9,138 nucleotides of DNA from Ruminococcus sp. UBA3855 (GCA_002392545.1 DGHF01000220.1:1-9138), one strand, 5' to 3'; numbered from the stretch's first letter, positions 1 through 7,235 are shown. Numbers and translations are program-made. Notes: generated from the sequence alone by a model not told the origin.

Positions 1-1769
1 CGTTGAACAATGATGATTTAGTTGCAATGAATCTCTATGTGAATGAATTGAACATTACAAGCGGTATTGCATTATATGGTGATTTGTATGCATTTGGTGA
101 TGCTTCCGAAAATTTAATACAGGATTATGGTTATAAATCTGCACTGTATGAATGGACAGAGCGCACCATCAAAAATAGTGATGGCACAACACATCCTAAT
201 CTTTGGGGTAACTATTATTCCAAAAACAATACCGTTATGAACGGTCAGAATAATGTAATTACTATTCAGGGTGAATGCCGTGTTGCTGGTAAATTAACTG
301 TAAAAGGCAGTAACGGTCTTGAAGTGGCTGGTGATGTTGTTTGTGACACATTGGTTGTAGAGAGCGGTTCAAAGTTGAAGTGTGCAAATGTGTATGCTAA
401 CAATATTTCAGTCAATGGACAGATTCAAGCCACTGAGACACGTACCAACAGCCTTGGCGGTGGCGGAAGTATCACCGGAACAGTGTATGCTGGTTCTGTA
501 GCTGAGGCTACTTCTACAACAACAACTGTTACATATACAACAGTTAGTGAGGTTGTGGATACTGTTCCAAATGCAGAACCTTGGAACACATCAATAACAT
601 ATCGTTACACTTGGACAGGTACAAAAACTACCGCTGTCAATGGCGTTGTAACAGAAGAAATTGTGTATGATGATGCAAATCCTTTCACTTTCACTGCAAA
701 TAACGGTTATTGGATGAGTCAGGAACAAACCTTACAAACGAATGAGGACTATAAGAAAATTAAGGCTGGAAGTTCTTCTGAAACACTTGATGTTCCGTCT
801 TATGGCGGTGGAACAGTAAATCCTCTGAGCGGAGATGCATTAGATGGCTGTGGGGATATTTACCCTGAGGATTATACTAAGGATAATATCGAAAACAATA
901 TTCTGACGAAACCGAAGGCAAGCTCATATTCCAACTTCCCGACAACACTTGACAAAGTGGACGAAAACATTCCGATTTATGTGCGTGACCCCAGTGGTGA
1001 TATAGCTTCACCGAAAACATTAGCTCTTGGTTACTATACAGGCGGAAAAATTACAACTTCCTGTATTTTGAAGGCTGGCAGTTATGATAAAATTTATGTA
1101 GACCCTGCTAGCAGTGACCCGATTGTGATTTTGGTAGAGGGTAAAGTATTTTTCAGTGACCCTGGTGGATTTGTTATCAATGATAACAAAGGTACTGTAT
1201 ACTTCTTCCTTGAAGATGGTGCAGAACTGAACTTCGGAAAAACAGGCATCCTTACAACTGATTACTACAAGATTCTTACTGGAAACAATTGGGATGAAAG
1301 TAAACTTGGCAGTGACCTTACTGGAATTACAAAGAATATGGTAAGTGATTTCGAAGTCAATCAGGTTTGTGCATCAGGCAGTGACAAATTTCCGAATGTT
1401 GTAGTTTGGGCTGGAACAGATACTGCTATCAACATTTCAAACAATGATAATCCTATTACTGCAAATATCAGAGCACCATATTTGAGATATAGTCAGGCTG
1501 CTTCTAATGCAAATACTGGTTCTCATCATGTAACTTATGTTCAGAAAGATGATATTACAGGGGAAACAATTAAATCAGATACAATTTACTTGCATCTGAT
1601 TGGTCAGCTGATTGCTGATGAAATTTCTTTGGAGAACCAGTGGGGTATGCTTTATGTTACTTCTGCTGAAGATGCTGATGAAGACCCAGAAGACCCAGAA
1701 GACCCAGGTGACCCTTCCGATGGAGATACTCCGAAGATATTCTCACCTGTCTACTATAATCTTTATTAA
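1..1769 (+). CDS. Large exported beta-rich minor-pilin-like protein (PilX/DUF7305-like), 5' end outside window
   Basis: The reading frame is open from the window edge (first full codon at base 3, TTG) to TAA at 1767-1769. No in-frame stop and no ribosome binding site precede it, so the true start is probably upstream; 588 codons are visible. Numbering from the first visible codon, residues about 80-165 form short repeating beta rungs (pattern like G-x-L-x-V and GDVVCDTLVVESG), similar to a bactofilin/parallel beta-helix fold. The distal part (about 470-555) has the run FPNVVVWAG, then ANIRAPYLRYS, then LIGQLIADEIS, which I recognise as resembling the C-terminal domain of PilX-like pilus proteins of Gram-positives (DUF7305). 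It ends in an acidic DPEDPEDPGDP linker and the tail KIFSPVYYNLY. No membrane segment is visible; a pilin-type N-terminus would lie upstream. It ends 17 bases before the next prepilin gene, so it is probably co-transcribed, and I infer a tip or minor-pilin role. An adhesin-type surface protein is the alternative. Confidence 0.5.
   Translation, partial: LNNDDLVAMNLYVNELNITSGIALYGDLYAFGDASENLIQDYGYKSALYEWTERTIKNSDGTTHPNLWGNYYSKNNTVMNGQNNVITIQGECRVAGKLTVKGSNGLEVAGDVVCDTLVVESGSKLKCANVYANNISVNGQIQATETRTNSLGGGGSITGTVYAGSVAEATSTTTTVTYTTVSEVVDTVPNAEPWNTSITYRYTWTGTKTTAVNGVVTEEIVYDDANPFTFTANNGYWMSQEQTLQTNEDYKKIKAGSSSETLDVPSYGGGTVNPLSGDALDGCGDIYPEDYTKDNIENNILTKPKASSYSNFPTTLDKVDENIPIYVRDPSGDIASPKTLALGYYTGGKITTSCILKAGSYDKIYVDPASSDPIVILVEGKVFFSDPGGFVINDNKGTVYFFLEDGAELNFGKTGILTTDYYKILTGNNWDESKLGSDLTGITKNMVSDFEVNQVCASGSDKFPNVVVWAGTDTAINISNNDNPITANIRAPYLRYSQAASNANTGSHHVTYVQKDDITGETIKSDTIYLHLIGQLIADEISLENQWGMLYVTSAEDADEDPEDPEDPGDPSDGDTPKIFSPVYYNLY
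1683..1709 (+). repeat. 9-bp tandem repeat (GACCCAGAA) coding for DPE/DPG
   Basis: Three consecutive 9-base units, GACCCAGAA, GACCCAGAA and GACCCAGGT, followed by a fourth partial GACCC, encode the DPE-DPE-DPG-DP linker of the large protein. Unit length is a multiple of three, so gain or loss of units by slippage would keep the frame and only change linker length. Confidence 0.85.
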
Positions 1770-1786
1770 GAGAGGGGTAATGTTTT

Positions 1787-2182
1787 ATGAAAAAAGCAAA
1801 GAAAAAAGTTAAAGGCATGACCCTGATTGAGTGCATCATTGCAATGATGGTTGCTGGGATTGCAGGGTTGGTGATGTGTGAGGTTGGTTCTGTAACGTGC
1901 CGTTTGATGCGGAATACAAACCATGTCAACAACAAGACAAATGTGGAAGCTCCTACTGCAAAAGTACAGGACAGCAAGACACTGAATGATTCTGGCGTGA
2001 CAGGTGAAGACCAGACAATCGTGGTAAGTTGTGGCGGAAAAACTGCCAGTGTACAAGTACAGAAGTATTCCACGGAAAGTCTCGTTCCGAAGAATGATGA
2101 TGGAAGCGTGCAGGAAAAATATCAGGTAAATGCTAATGGTGACATTGAATTTTATGTCATTGAAACTACTCCTGTTACATGA
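1787..2182 (+). CDS. Type IV minor prepilin, PilV/GspI-like
   Basis: 131 aa. The N-terminus is a textbook class III (type IV pilin) signal: a ten-residue Lys-rich leader ending VKG, cleavage before M11, MTLIE with Glu at mature position 5 (E15), then a hydrophobic helix to about residue 32. The GMTLIE form and small size recall PilV/GspI-type minor pilins. The globular part is short and polar (residues 40-131) and has no domain I recognise. Cysteines occur at 16, 31 and 38, in or next to the helix, and at 82. The start at 1787 is supported by GAGGGG at 1772-1777, nine bases upstream. Its TGA stop (2180-2182) overlaps an ATG of the next frame, so the two pilin genes are tightly coupled. It should be inserted in the membrane, trimmed by the prepilin peptidase encoded at 3329-4222 and incorporated at low copy. 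Prepilin identity is confident; the exact subtype is not. Confidence 0.9.
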   Translation: MKKAKKKVKGMTLIECIIAMMVAGIAGLVMCEVGSVTCRLMRNTNHVNNKTNVEAPTAKVQDSKTLNDSGVTGEDQTIVVSCGGKTASVQVQKYSTESLVPKNDDGSVQEKYQVNANGDIEFYVIETTPVT

Positions 2183-2193
2183 GGTCGATAGCT

Positions 2194-3255
2194 ATGAGTA
2201 CAACAAAGAAACAAGTGAAAGGTTTTACATTGATTGAGTTGATTGTGGTTATGGCGATTTTCGGGATAATTCTCGCATCTGCAATGGCATTGATTCAGCC
2301 GTCTTCTAAAGTAATGCAAAATTCTCAGAATATGGAAAACGGCTCTGCTGTTGTCAGCAATATTGCGAATTATATTGAAAATGAGATTTCCTCTGTAGAA
2401 TATCTTTCCGTAATCAACTCCGCTCCCAGTTCTGATGACAGTACCACAAGAGCAAATTATGTAGAAGAGTATATTAAGAGTTACTATGAGGGTGCATTGA
2501 AATCTGGTTCTGAAATTGGTGGTAGCCTGAGTTATGCAACTGGAGACATTCATGTATTGACAATTGATAATAATGACAATGGAAAAATCACAAGATACAC
2601 CTACAAAGATGTAAGTTTCAACCCTAGTAACTTTAATATTGGCACTCCGGAAGTAGAGACTTTGAACAAGGCTTATTATGACGAATATATTTTCAAGATT
2701 AAGTCTGGCTTGTATGAGGATGATGCAGATTTTGCAGGAGCACCAGAAGACTACAACGAACTTTTGCAGAATATCTCTTCTAAAAACACACAATTTACTA
2801 TTAAAGCAATCAAGAAATATCATTGCCCTAATTGTGGTGCTGACGTGGAGCATGATTTTAATGTGAGTGCTTGCCCCAGCTGTGGCAGACGTATTTCAGG
2901 CAGAGGCGGTTCGTTCTTGTATAATGCATCTATGTCACTGGTAAATATCTATAATCGCTCAACTGCTGGTGTGGCTAACAGATATTATGTAGTGAGTGAT
3001 GAGTATGATGAAACAGAGGACGCAGTAAAACAGAAGATTGTAGACATTACAAGTACAAAATGCGTCAGAAATGGGACAAAGCATACCACTGATAATAATG
3101 GAACACCAGCTGATGATAGTGATGATACGTTCGTTACTTTGAATGGTCGTTCATATGGAAGTGTTATGCTTGGAACAAAGGTATATTATTCCGCAGGTGA
3201 TGAAAGCGGGTATACATTCATCTATAGTTTTGGCTCTGAAATTGATACCAATTGA
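2194..3255 (+). CDS. Type IV minor prepilin, PilW/GspJ-like, with inserted zinc-knuckle pair
   Basis: 353 aa from ATG 2194. I chose this start because GAGG (2181-2184) lies nine bases upstream and because it yields a ten-residue leader ending VKG, matching the preceding prepilin; an in-frame ATG at 2179 would add five residues. Cleavage is expected before F11 in GFTLIEL, with Glu at mature position 5 (E15), followed by a hydrophobic helix to about residue 33. The body is long for a pilin, as in PilW/GspJ-type pseudopilins. Residues 211-230 hold CPNC and CPSC (C211, C214, C227, C230), a zinc-ribbon spacing of CX2C-X12-CX2C, followed by a Gly/Arg-rich hinge and then SFLYNASMSLVNIY, which looks like pilin beta sheet resuming. 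A zinc ribbon in an exported pilin is unusual. It is the last gene of the operon; a terminator hairpin follows 15-20 bases after the stop. Confidence 0.88.
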   Translation: MSTTKKQVKGFTLIELIVVMAIFGIILASAMALIQPSSKVMQNSQNMENGSAVVSNIANYIENEISSVEYLSVINSAPSSDDSTTRANYVEEYIKSYYEGALKSGSEIGGSLSYATGDIHVLTIDNNDNGKITRYTYKDVSFNPSNFNIGTPEVETLNKAYYDEYIFKIKSGLYEDDADFAGAPEDYNELLQNISSKNTQFTIKAIKKYHCPNCGADVEHDFNVSACPSCGRRISGRGGSFLYNASMSLVNIYNRSTAGVANRYYVVSDEYDETEDAVKQKIVDITSTKCVRNGTKHTTDNNGTPADDSDDTFVTLNGRSYGSVMLGTKVYYSAGDESGYTFIYSFGSEIDTN

Positions 3256-3267
3256 CCGGAAGTAAAC

Positions 3268-3312
3268 AAAAACTGGCAGTCGGAAGATTGCTTTCCGACT
3301 GCCTCAGTTTTG
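3268..3312. terminator. Bidirectional intrinsic terminator between pilin operon and prepilin peptidase
   Basis: An 11-bp perfect stem pairs GGCAGTCGGAA (3275-3285) with TTCCGACTGCC (3293-3303) around a seven-base loop. After a two-base bulge (3304-3305) the flanks continue pairing, AAAAACT with AGTTTT, giving T-rich tails on both strands. It sits between two convergent genes, so it can stop transcription from both sides. Confidence 0.85.
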
Positions 3313-3328
3313 TGTAATTTTATTCATC

Positions 3329-4222
3329 TTATTCATAAGGGTTGTAGGTAAGTGTGCTTATGTACCAATCCACAATCGATTCCCCGAACAGAACCCCGAA
3401 GAACAGACCAATTGCAAGCGCAGGACCAAAAGCAAATTTAGATTCACCATTTTTGCGCTTGTTGATAACTCCCCAGACAGCGGCAATGATAATTCCAAAG
3501 AATGCGGAACATACAGTCGTTTTCCATCCCAGAAACAGACCGCTTGCCGCCATCAGAATGGTATCTCCCAATTCAATGGCACGGAATCTCTCACCGAATT
3601 TCTTTTCAATAATCGGTGCGCTGATTTCCCCAATCAGGAAAAACGGAAGCCCGACAGAGAGCATCCCAACCAGATGGAACATCAGCCCATGGGAGTCCTT
3701 AATCCAACTCTGGAGGAAGTATGGCATTCCAGCAAGGCTTTCCGGTGCAATTGCCATATTGATGACAGAAAATACAATATCCGGAATTGCCAGCACGGCA
3801 ATTGCAAACAAAAGACGTAAATCCATTTCCTTTGTGTCCCAGTCAATAAAGCCGATGCAAATCAGCATGGAAAAAAAGAAACACTGGAGAATGGTTTCAA
3901 GACTGAAATCTTTTACTGCAAATGTGACTAAATAAACAATGCAGTTCAAAGATTCGACAATTGGATACCGCTTTGAGATGGGTTCACCGCATTTCCGGCA
4001 TTTGCCTTTTAAGAGCATCCAGCTTAGAACAGGAATATTATCCCTCGCACGGATTTTCTCTCCACAGGTCATGCAGTGTGAGGCTCGCTTGACAAGCGAT
4101 TCATTCTTTGGCAGTCTGAAAATGACAACATTCAGAAAACTGCCAATGCAAATCCCATAGAAAAAAACGATGAGGTAAAACATGATGTAGAACGGAAGTT
4201 CCATGAATTCATTGTGAAGCAT
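3329..4222 (-). CDS. pilD: Prepilin peptidase (leader peptidase/N-methyltransferase, PilD family)
   Basis: 297 aa, full length for the type IV prepilin peptidase family. This integral membrane aspartyl protease cleaves the leaders of type IV prepilins after Gly and commonly N-methylates the new N-terminus. The N-terminal membrane helix ends in GSFLNVVIFRLP (27-38), the family signature. It is followed by the cytoplasmic domain with two CxxC pairs (C50/C53 and C75/C78) and KRYPIVE. The first catalytic Asp region is GFIDWDTKEMD (D127 or D129) and the second is the LGD of ELGD (D220). FGPALAIG (265-272) near the C-terminus is also typical. About seven to eight membrane segments are apparent. The start at 4222 has an AAGGAGGG ribosome binding site (4232-4239) nine bases upstream. 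It is convergent with the pilin operon and divergent from pilB, so it has its own promoter (4257-4285). Likely substrates are the two prepilins at 1787-3255 and an unseen major pilin. Confidence 0.95.
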   Translation of the reverse strand: MLHNEFMELPFYIMFYLIVFFYGICIGSFLNVVIFRLPKNESLVKRASHCMTCGEKIRARDNIPVLSWMLLKGKCRKCGEPISKRYPIVESLNCIVYLVTFAVKDFSLETILQCFFFSMLICIGFIDWDTKEMDLRLLFAIAVLAIPDIVFSVINMAIAPESLAGMPYFLQSWIKDSHGLMFHLVGMLSVGLPFFLIGEISAPIIEKKFGERFRAIELGDTILMAASGLFLGWKTTVCSAFFGIIIAAVWGVINKRKNGESKFAFGPALAIGLFFGVLFGESIVDWYISTLTYNPYE

Positions 4223-4256
4223 AGTAATATGCCCTCCTTTAAATCGATTTACATAT

Positions 4257-4285
4257 ATTATACCATAAAGGTAAACATTTTACAA
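4257..4285 (-). promoter_or_regulatory. Sigma-A-type promoter for the prepilin peptidase gene
   Basis: On the - strand, TTGTAA (4280-4285) is followed after a 17-base spacer by a perfect TATAAT (4257-4262). Transcription would start near 4250, giving a leader of about 28 bases that contains the AAGGAGGG site. A small inverted repeat, GTAAA-CAT-TTTAC (4271-4283), overlaps the spacer and -35 box and could be an operator, but it is short. No equally good promoter faces pilB on the + strand; the best I see is TTTAAA (4238-4243) with TACCAT (4261-4266). Confidence 0.7.
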
Positions 4286-4318
4286 GTAGAAAATCAAAAA
4301 AAGTATGGAGGTTATTTT

Positions 4319-5998
4319 ATGAGAAACATTCGTATTGGTGATTACCTTGTAGAACAGAAGCTGATTACAGAGGAACAGCTTCAAAAGGTACTCGCAGCCC
4401 AGAAGGAACAGAACGGAGCAAAGCGTTTCGGGGAAATGGTTGTTGAGTTGGGGTTCATTTCAGAAGTGAAGCTTGCACAGGCTCTTGCTGGAAAAATGCG
4501 TGTCCCCTATGTTGACCTTGGCAACACGCCCATTGACGAAGACGCTGTGCGCAAGATTCCTGAATCACTTGCAAAAAAGCATACTGTTATTGCAATCAAT
4601 ATTCAGGGTCGCCGTCTGACCGTCGCAACTGATGACCCTATCAACTTTAACATCCTTGAAGACATCAAGATGCAAACCGGTATGGACACCATCCCTGTAC
4701 TGGCAACAAGAACCGCCATTAACAAGGCTATCGGTCAGCATTATTCCATGGAGAATGTTGATGCCGTTCTCGAAGGCGTTCAGGCATTTCGTGACATGGA
4801 ACAGGAAGACCAAGAGGCGAAAGACCGTGTTGACAGTGCTCCTATCGTTAAGCTGGCAACTACCATTATTGAAAACTCTTTCCGTGCAGATGCAACCGAT
4901 ATTCATATCGAGCCTTTCAAGGAATACACCAAAATCCGTGTCCGTGTCAACGGTGATATGGTAGAATTGATGCGTGTTTCCAATATCGTGCATAACGCTC
5001 TGACTACTCGTCTGAAGCTGATTTCCGGTATGAACATCGCTGAAAAGCGTATCCCTCAGGACGGTCGTTTCACACAGGTCGTTGACGGTACAACACTTGA
5101 CGTTCGTGTATCTTCACTGCCGACCGTCAACGGTGAGAAAATCGTTATTCGTATCTTGTCGACTGGTAATATTGCCCTCCGTAAGATTACAGACCTTGGT
5201 ATGTCTGACTATAACTATGAATTGTTTGAATCTATGATTAAGTGTCCGCATGGGGTTATTCTGGTAACAGGACCTACTGGTTCTGGTAAAACTACCACAT
5301 TGTATGCGGCTCTTGGTGAACTGGCAAAACCGAACGTAAACGTAATTACTGTAGAAGACCCCGTAGAAAAAGCCATTGACGGTATCAATCAGGTTCAGGT
5401 AAATGCAAAGGCTGGTATGACATTCGCAGCGGCTTTGCGTTCCATCCTTCGTCAAGACCCTGATATTGTAATGATTGGTGAGATGCGTGACTCTGAAACG
5501 GCTGATATTGGTATTCGTGCCGCTATCACAGGACACTTAGTACTTTCTACACTGCATACCAACGATGCAGCTTCTACTATTGTTCGTCTGGTAGATATGG
5601 GTGTAGCTCCTTACATGGTAGCAACTTCCTTGATTGGTGTTATCGCACAGCGACTTGTTAAGGTACTCTGCCCGAAGTGCAAGCGTCCACGTAAGTCCAC
5701 CAGAGATGAAAACGAACTGATGAAGCTGGAAGACCTCGACACCCCGATTACTGTTTATGAGCATTGCGGATGCCCTGAATGTAACAATACAGGTTATCGT
5801 GGACGTACTGCAATTCATGAGATTATTCACTGTACAGCTGGTATTTCTACCATTGTAGCCCGCAATGGTTCAAAGGAAGAAATCGAAACCAAGGCAAAGG
5901 AAAACGGAACTCGTTTGCTTCGTGACAACGTTTCCGAACTCGTTCAGCAGGGTGTTACTTCTATGGATGAGCTGGTTCGTGTAACTTACGCTGTATAA
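4319..5998 (+). CDS. pilB: Type IV pilus assembly ATPase PilB (GspE family)
   Basis: 559 aa. This hexameric cytoplasmic ATPase drives pilin polymerisation. The N-terminus (about 1-150) is a GspE/MshEN-type domain (IGDYLVEQKLITEEQL, then GFISEVKLAQALA). The C-terminal motor has a Walker A box GPTGSGKTT (318-326, K324), an Asp box ITVEDPVE (E346), a Walker B region DIVMIGEMRD (382-391, E388) and a His box GHLVLSTLHTND (405-416). A zinc-binding subdomain typical of PilB/GspE, absent from PilT, is formed by C451/C454 and C485/C488. I chose ATG 4319 because GGAGGT (4307-4312) is six bases upstream and MRNIRIGDYL is the family's usual start; the open frame reaches back to 4214 but that extension lies in the pilD leader region. 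Length is normal. It is followed by pilT in the same direction after 91 bases. Expected partners, PilC and PilM-type proteins, are not in this window. Confidence 0.97.
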   Translation: MRNIRIGDYLVEQKLITEEQLQKVLAAQKEQNGAKRFGEMVVELGFISEVKLAQALAGKMRVPYVDLGNTPIDEDAVRKIPESLAKKHTVIAINIQGRRLTVATDDPINFNILEDIKMQTGMDTIPVLATRTAINKAIGQHYSMENVDAVLEGVQAFRDMEQEDQEAKDRVDSAPIVKLATTIIENSFRADATDIHIEPFKEYTKIRVRVNGDMVELMRVSNIVHNALTTRLKLISGMNIAEKRIPQDGRFTQVVDGTTLDVRVSSLPTVNGEKIVIRILSTGNIALRKITDLGMSDYNYELFESMIKCPHGVILVTGPTGSGKTTTLYAALGELAKPNVNVITVEDPVEKAIDGINQVQVNAKAGMTFAAALRSILRQDPDIVMIGEMRDSETADIGIRAAITGHLVLSTLHTNDAASTIVRLVDMGVAPYMVATSLIGVIAQRLVKVLCPKCKRPRKSTRDENELMKLEDLDTPITVYEHCGCPECNNTGYRGRTAIHEIIHCTAGISTIVARNGSKEEIETKAKENGTRLLRDNVSELVQQGVTSMDELVRVTYAV

Positions 5999-6010
5999 TT
6001 TTGATATTGG

Positions 6011-6039
6011 CTGTCTGCATGGGTTTTCCGTGCAGACAG
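6011..6039 (+). repeat. Intercistronic hairpin between pilB and pilT
   Basis: CTGTCTGCATGG (6011-6022) pairs with CCGTGCAGACAG (6028-6039), a 12-bp stem with one G-T pair and a five-base loop. No run of T follows on either strand, so it does not look like a standard terminator; it may stabilise or help process the pilB transcript, or be a weak terminator that lowers pilT expression. Confidence 0.75.
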
Positions 6040-6089
6040 TGATAATACAATTGCTACGATAATATAAAATGATAGGAGGAAAACACCCA

Positions 6090-7163
6090 ATGGGAGCAAT
6101 TGACATTAACCGCATTTTGAATGAAGCCCGTGCTATCGGCTGTTCTGACTTGCATTTTACCTACGGCATTAACCCGATTGTACGCTTACACGGCGCACTG
6201 CGTAAAATGACAAAGTATGAAGAACTCGACGACGAAGAAATTCTGGATATTGCCAACCAGATGACCAATGAACAGCAGATGGCGAGTATCCGTGCACACA
6301 AGGACACTGACTTTTCTTTCCAGACAACTGCTGGATACCGTCACCGTGTCAACGTGTATTTCCAGAGAGGAAAGACAGCGATTGCGATTCGTCTTCTGAG
6401 AAACGACATTCCGACACTGGACGACTTGATGTTACCGCCTGTATTGGCTGACTTTGCAATGCGTCCTCGTGGTCTGATATTGGTAACAGGTCCTACTGGT
6501 TCTGGTAAATCCACAACATTGGCTGGTATGATTGACTATATCAATGTACACCGCAGTGCACATATTATCACCGTAGAAGACCCCATAGAATACATTCATC
6601 AGCATAAACTCTGTATGGTAAACCAAAGAGAAGTTGGCGACGACGTTCCCGACTTTGCAATGGCTCTTCGTGCTGCACTTCGTGAAGACCCCGATGTGAT
6701 TCTCGTGGGAGAAATGCGTGACTTCGAAACCATCACCGCAGCCGTAACCGCAGCCGAAACCGGACACTTGGTTCTTTCGACTTTGCATACCACATCCGCC
6801 GCTGATACCATTAACCGTATCATTGACGTATACCCTGAACACCAGCAAGGTCAGATTCGTACACAGTTGGCGAATAACCTTGTCGGGGTTATCTCTCAGA
6901 CACTGTTACCGACACTTGACGGCAAGGGGCGTGTTGCCTGCATGGAAATCCTCAACGTAACAGATGCCTGCGCCGCTATGATTCGTGATGATAAAGTACA
7001 TTTGTTGCTTTCTGCGATTCAGTCCGGTAAACAATACGGCATGATGTGCCTTGACCAAGAGTTAGCACGTTATGTTAAGCGTGGCATGGTTTCTGAAAAT
7101 GCCGCTCTGGAAAAGTGTCAGAGTAAGTCTGAATTCTACCGTTATCTCAATGGTGGGGGCTAA
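6090..7163 (+). CDS. pilT: Type IV pilus retraction-type ATPase PilT
   Basis: 357 aa, the normal PilT length and lacking the PilB-type N-terminal and zinc domains. PilT hexamers power pilus depolymerisation, used in twitching motility. Present are the PAS-like N-terminus (SDLHF, then GINPIVRLHGALRKM), Walker A GPTGSGKST (134-142, K140), Asp box ITVEDPIEY (E163), Walker B region DVILVGEMRD (E208) and His box GHLVLSTLHTT (225-235). The C-terminal position of the AIRNLI motif, needed for retraction in Pseudomonas, reads ACAAMIRDDK (293-302), so Arg and Asn of the motif are replaced by Ala. I chose ATG 6090 because AGGAGG (6074-6079) is ten bases upstream; an in-frame ATG at 6069 lies inside or before that site. 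It follows pilB in the same orientation and is closed by a strong terminator. An alternative is a PilT paralogue with altered activity (PilU-like), but PilT family membership is certain. Confidence 0.95.
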   Translation: MGAIDINRILNEARAIGCSDLHFTYGINPIVRLHGALRKMTKYEELDDEEILDIANQMTNEQQMASIRAHKDTDFSFQTTAGYRHRVNVYFQRGKTAIAIRLLRNDIPTLDDLMLPPVLADFAMRPRGLILVTGPTGSGKSTTLAGMIDYINVHRSAHIITVEDPIEYIHQHKLCMVNQREVGDDVPDFAMALRAALREDPDVILVGEMRDFETITAAVTAAETGHLVLSTLHTTSAADTINRIIDVYPEHQQGQIRTQLANNLVGVISQTLLPTLDGKGRVACMEILNVTDACAAMIRDDKVHLLLSAIQSGKQYGMMCLDQELARYVKRGMVSENAALEKCQSKSEFYRYLNGGG

Positions 7164-7192
7164 TATTCAGACGATTGATTCACAAAAATGTC

Positions 7193-7224
7193 AGCAGGGG
7201 AGAGGTTTTCTCCTCTGCTTTTTT
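7193..7224 (+). terminator. Intrinsic terminator after pilT
   Basis: AGCAGGGGAGA (7193-7203) pairs with TCTCCTCTGCT (7209-7219), an 11-bp stem with one G-T pair and a five-base loop, immediately followed by six T (7219-7224). This is a near-ideal Rho-independent terminator. It ends about 12 bases before the ATG of the next small gene, so it could also act in that gene's leader. Confidence 0.9.
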
Positions 7225-7235
7225 GTGGGGGTATT

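Noticed and set aside
1612..1812. 66-codon + strand ORF spanning the end of the large protein and the start of the first prepilin
   Set aside because: It lies in another frame over both genes, has no ribosome binding site and encodes a low-complexity KTQKTQ product from the 9-bp repeat.
2179..2193. Upstream ATG of the second prepilin, adding five residues
   Set aside because: It overlaps the previous stop and could be coupled, but GAGG at 2181-2184 fits ATG 2194 and gives a ten-residue leader identical in length to the preceding prepilin.
2152..2853. 233-codon - strand ORF opposite the second prepilin
   Set aside because: The + strand has a leader motif, ribosome binding site and terminator, while the - strand product is a shadow rich in Cys and Ile with no start signal.
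3354..3935. 193-codon + strand ORF opposite the prepilin peptidase
   Set aside because: The - strand has all catalytic and CxxC motifs of the peptidase, so this is an antisense shadow.
4214..4318. N-terminal extension of pilB by 35 residues
   Set aside because: It crosses the divergent promoter and the peptidase start. GGAGGT sits in front of ATG 4319 and the family's N-terminus begins there.
6432..6848. Long - strand ORFs inside pilT and similar ones inside pilB (4565-4993, 5114-5536, 5537-5830)
   Set aside because: They are antisense to strongly conserved ATPase domains, have no ribosome binding sites and no recognisable protein.
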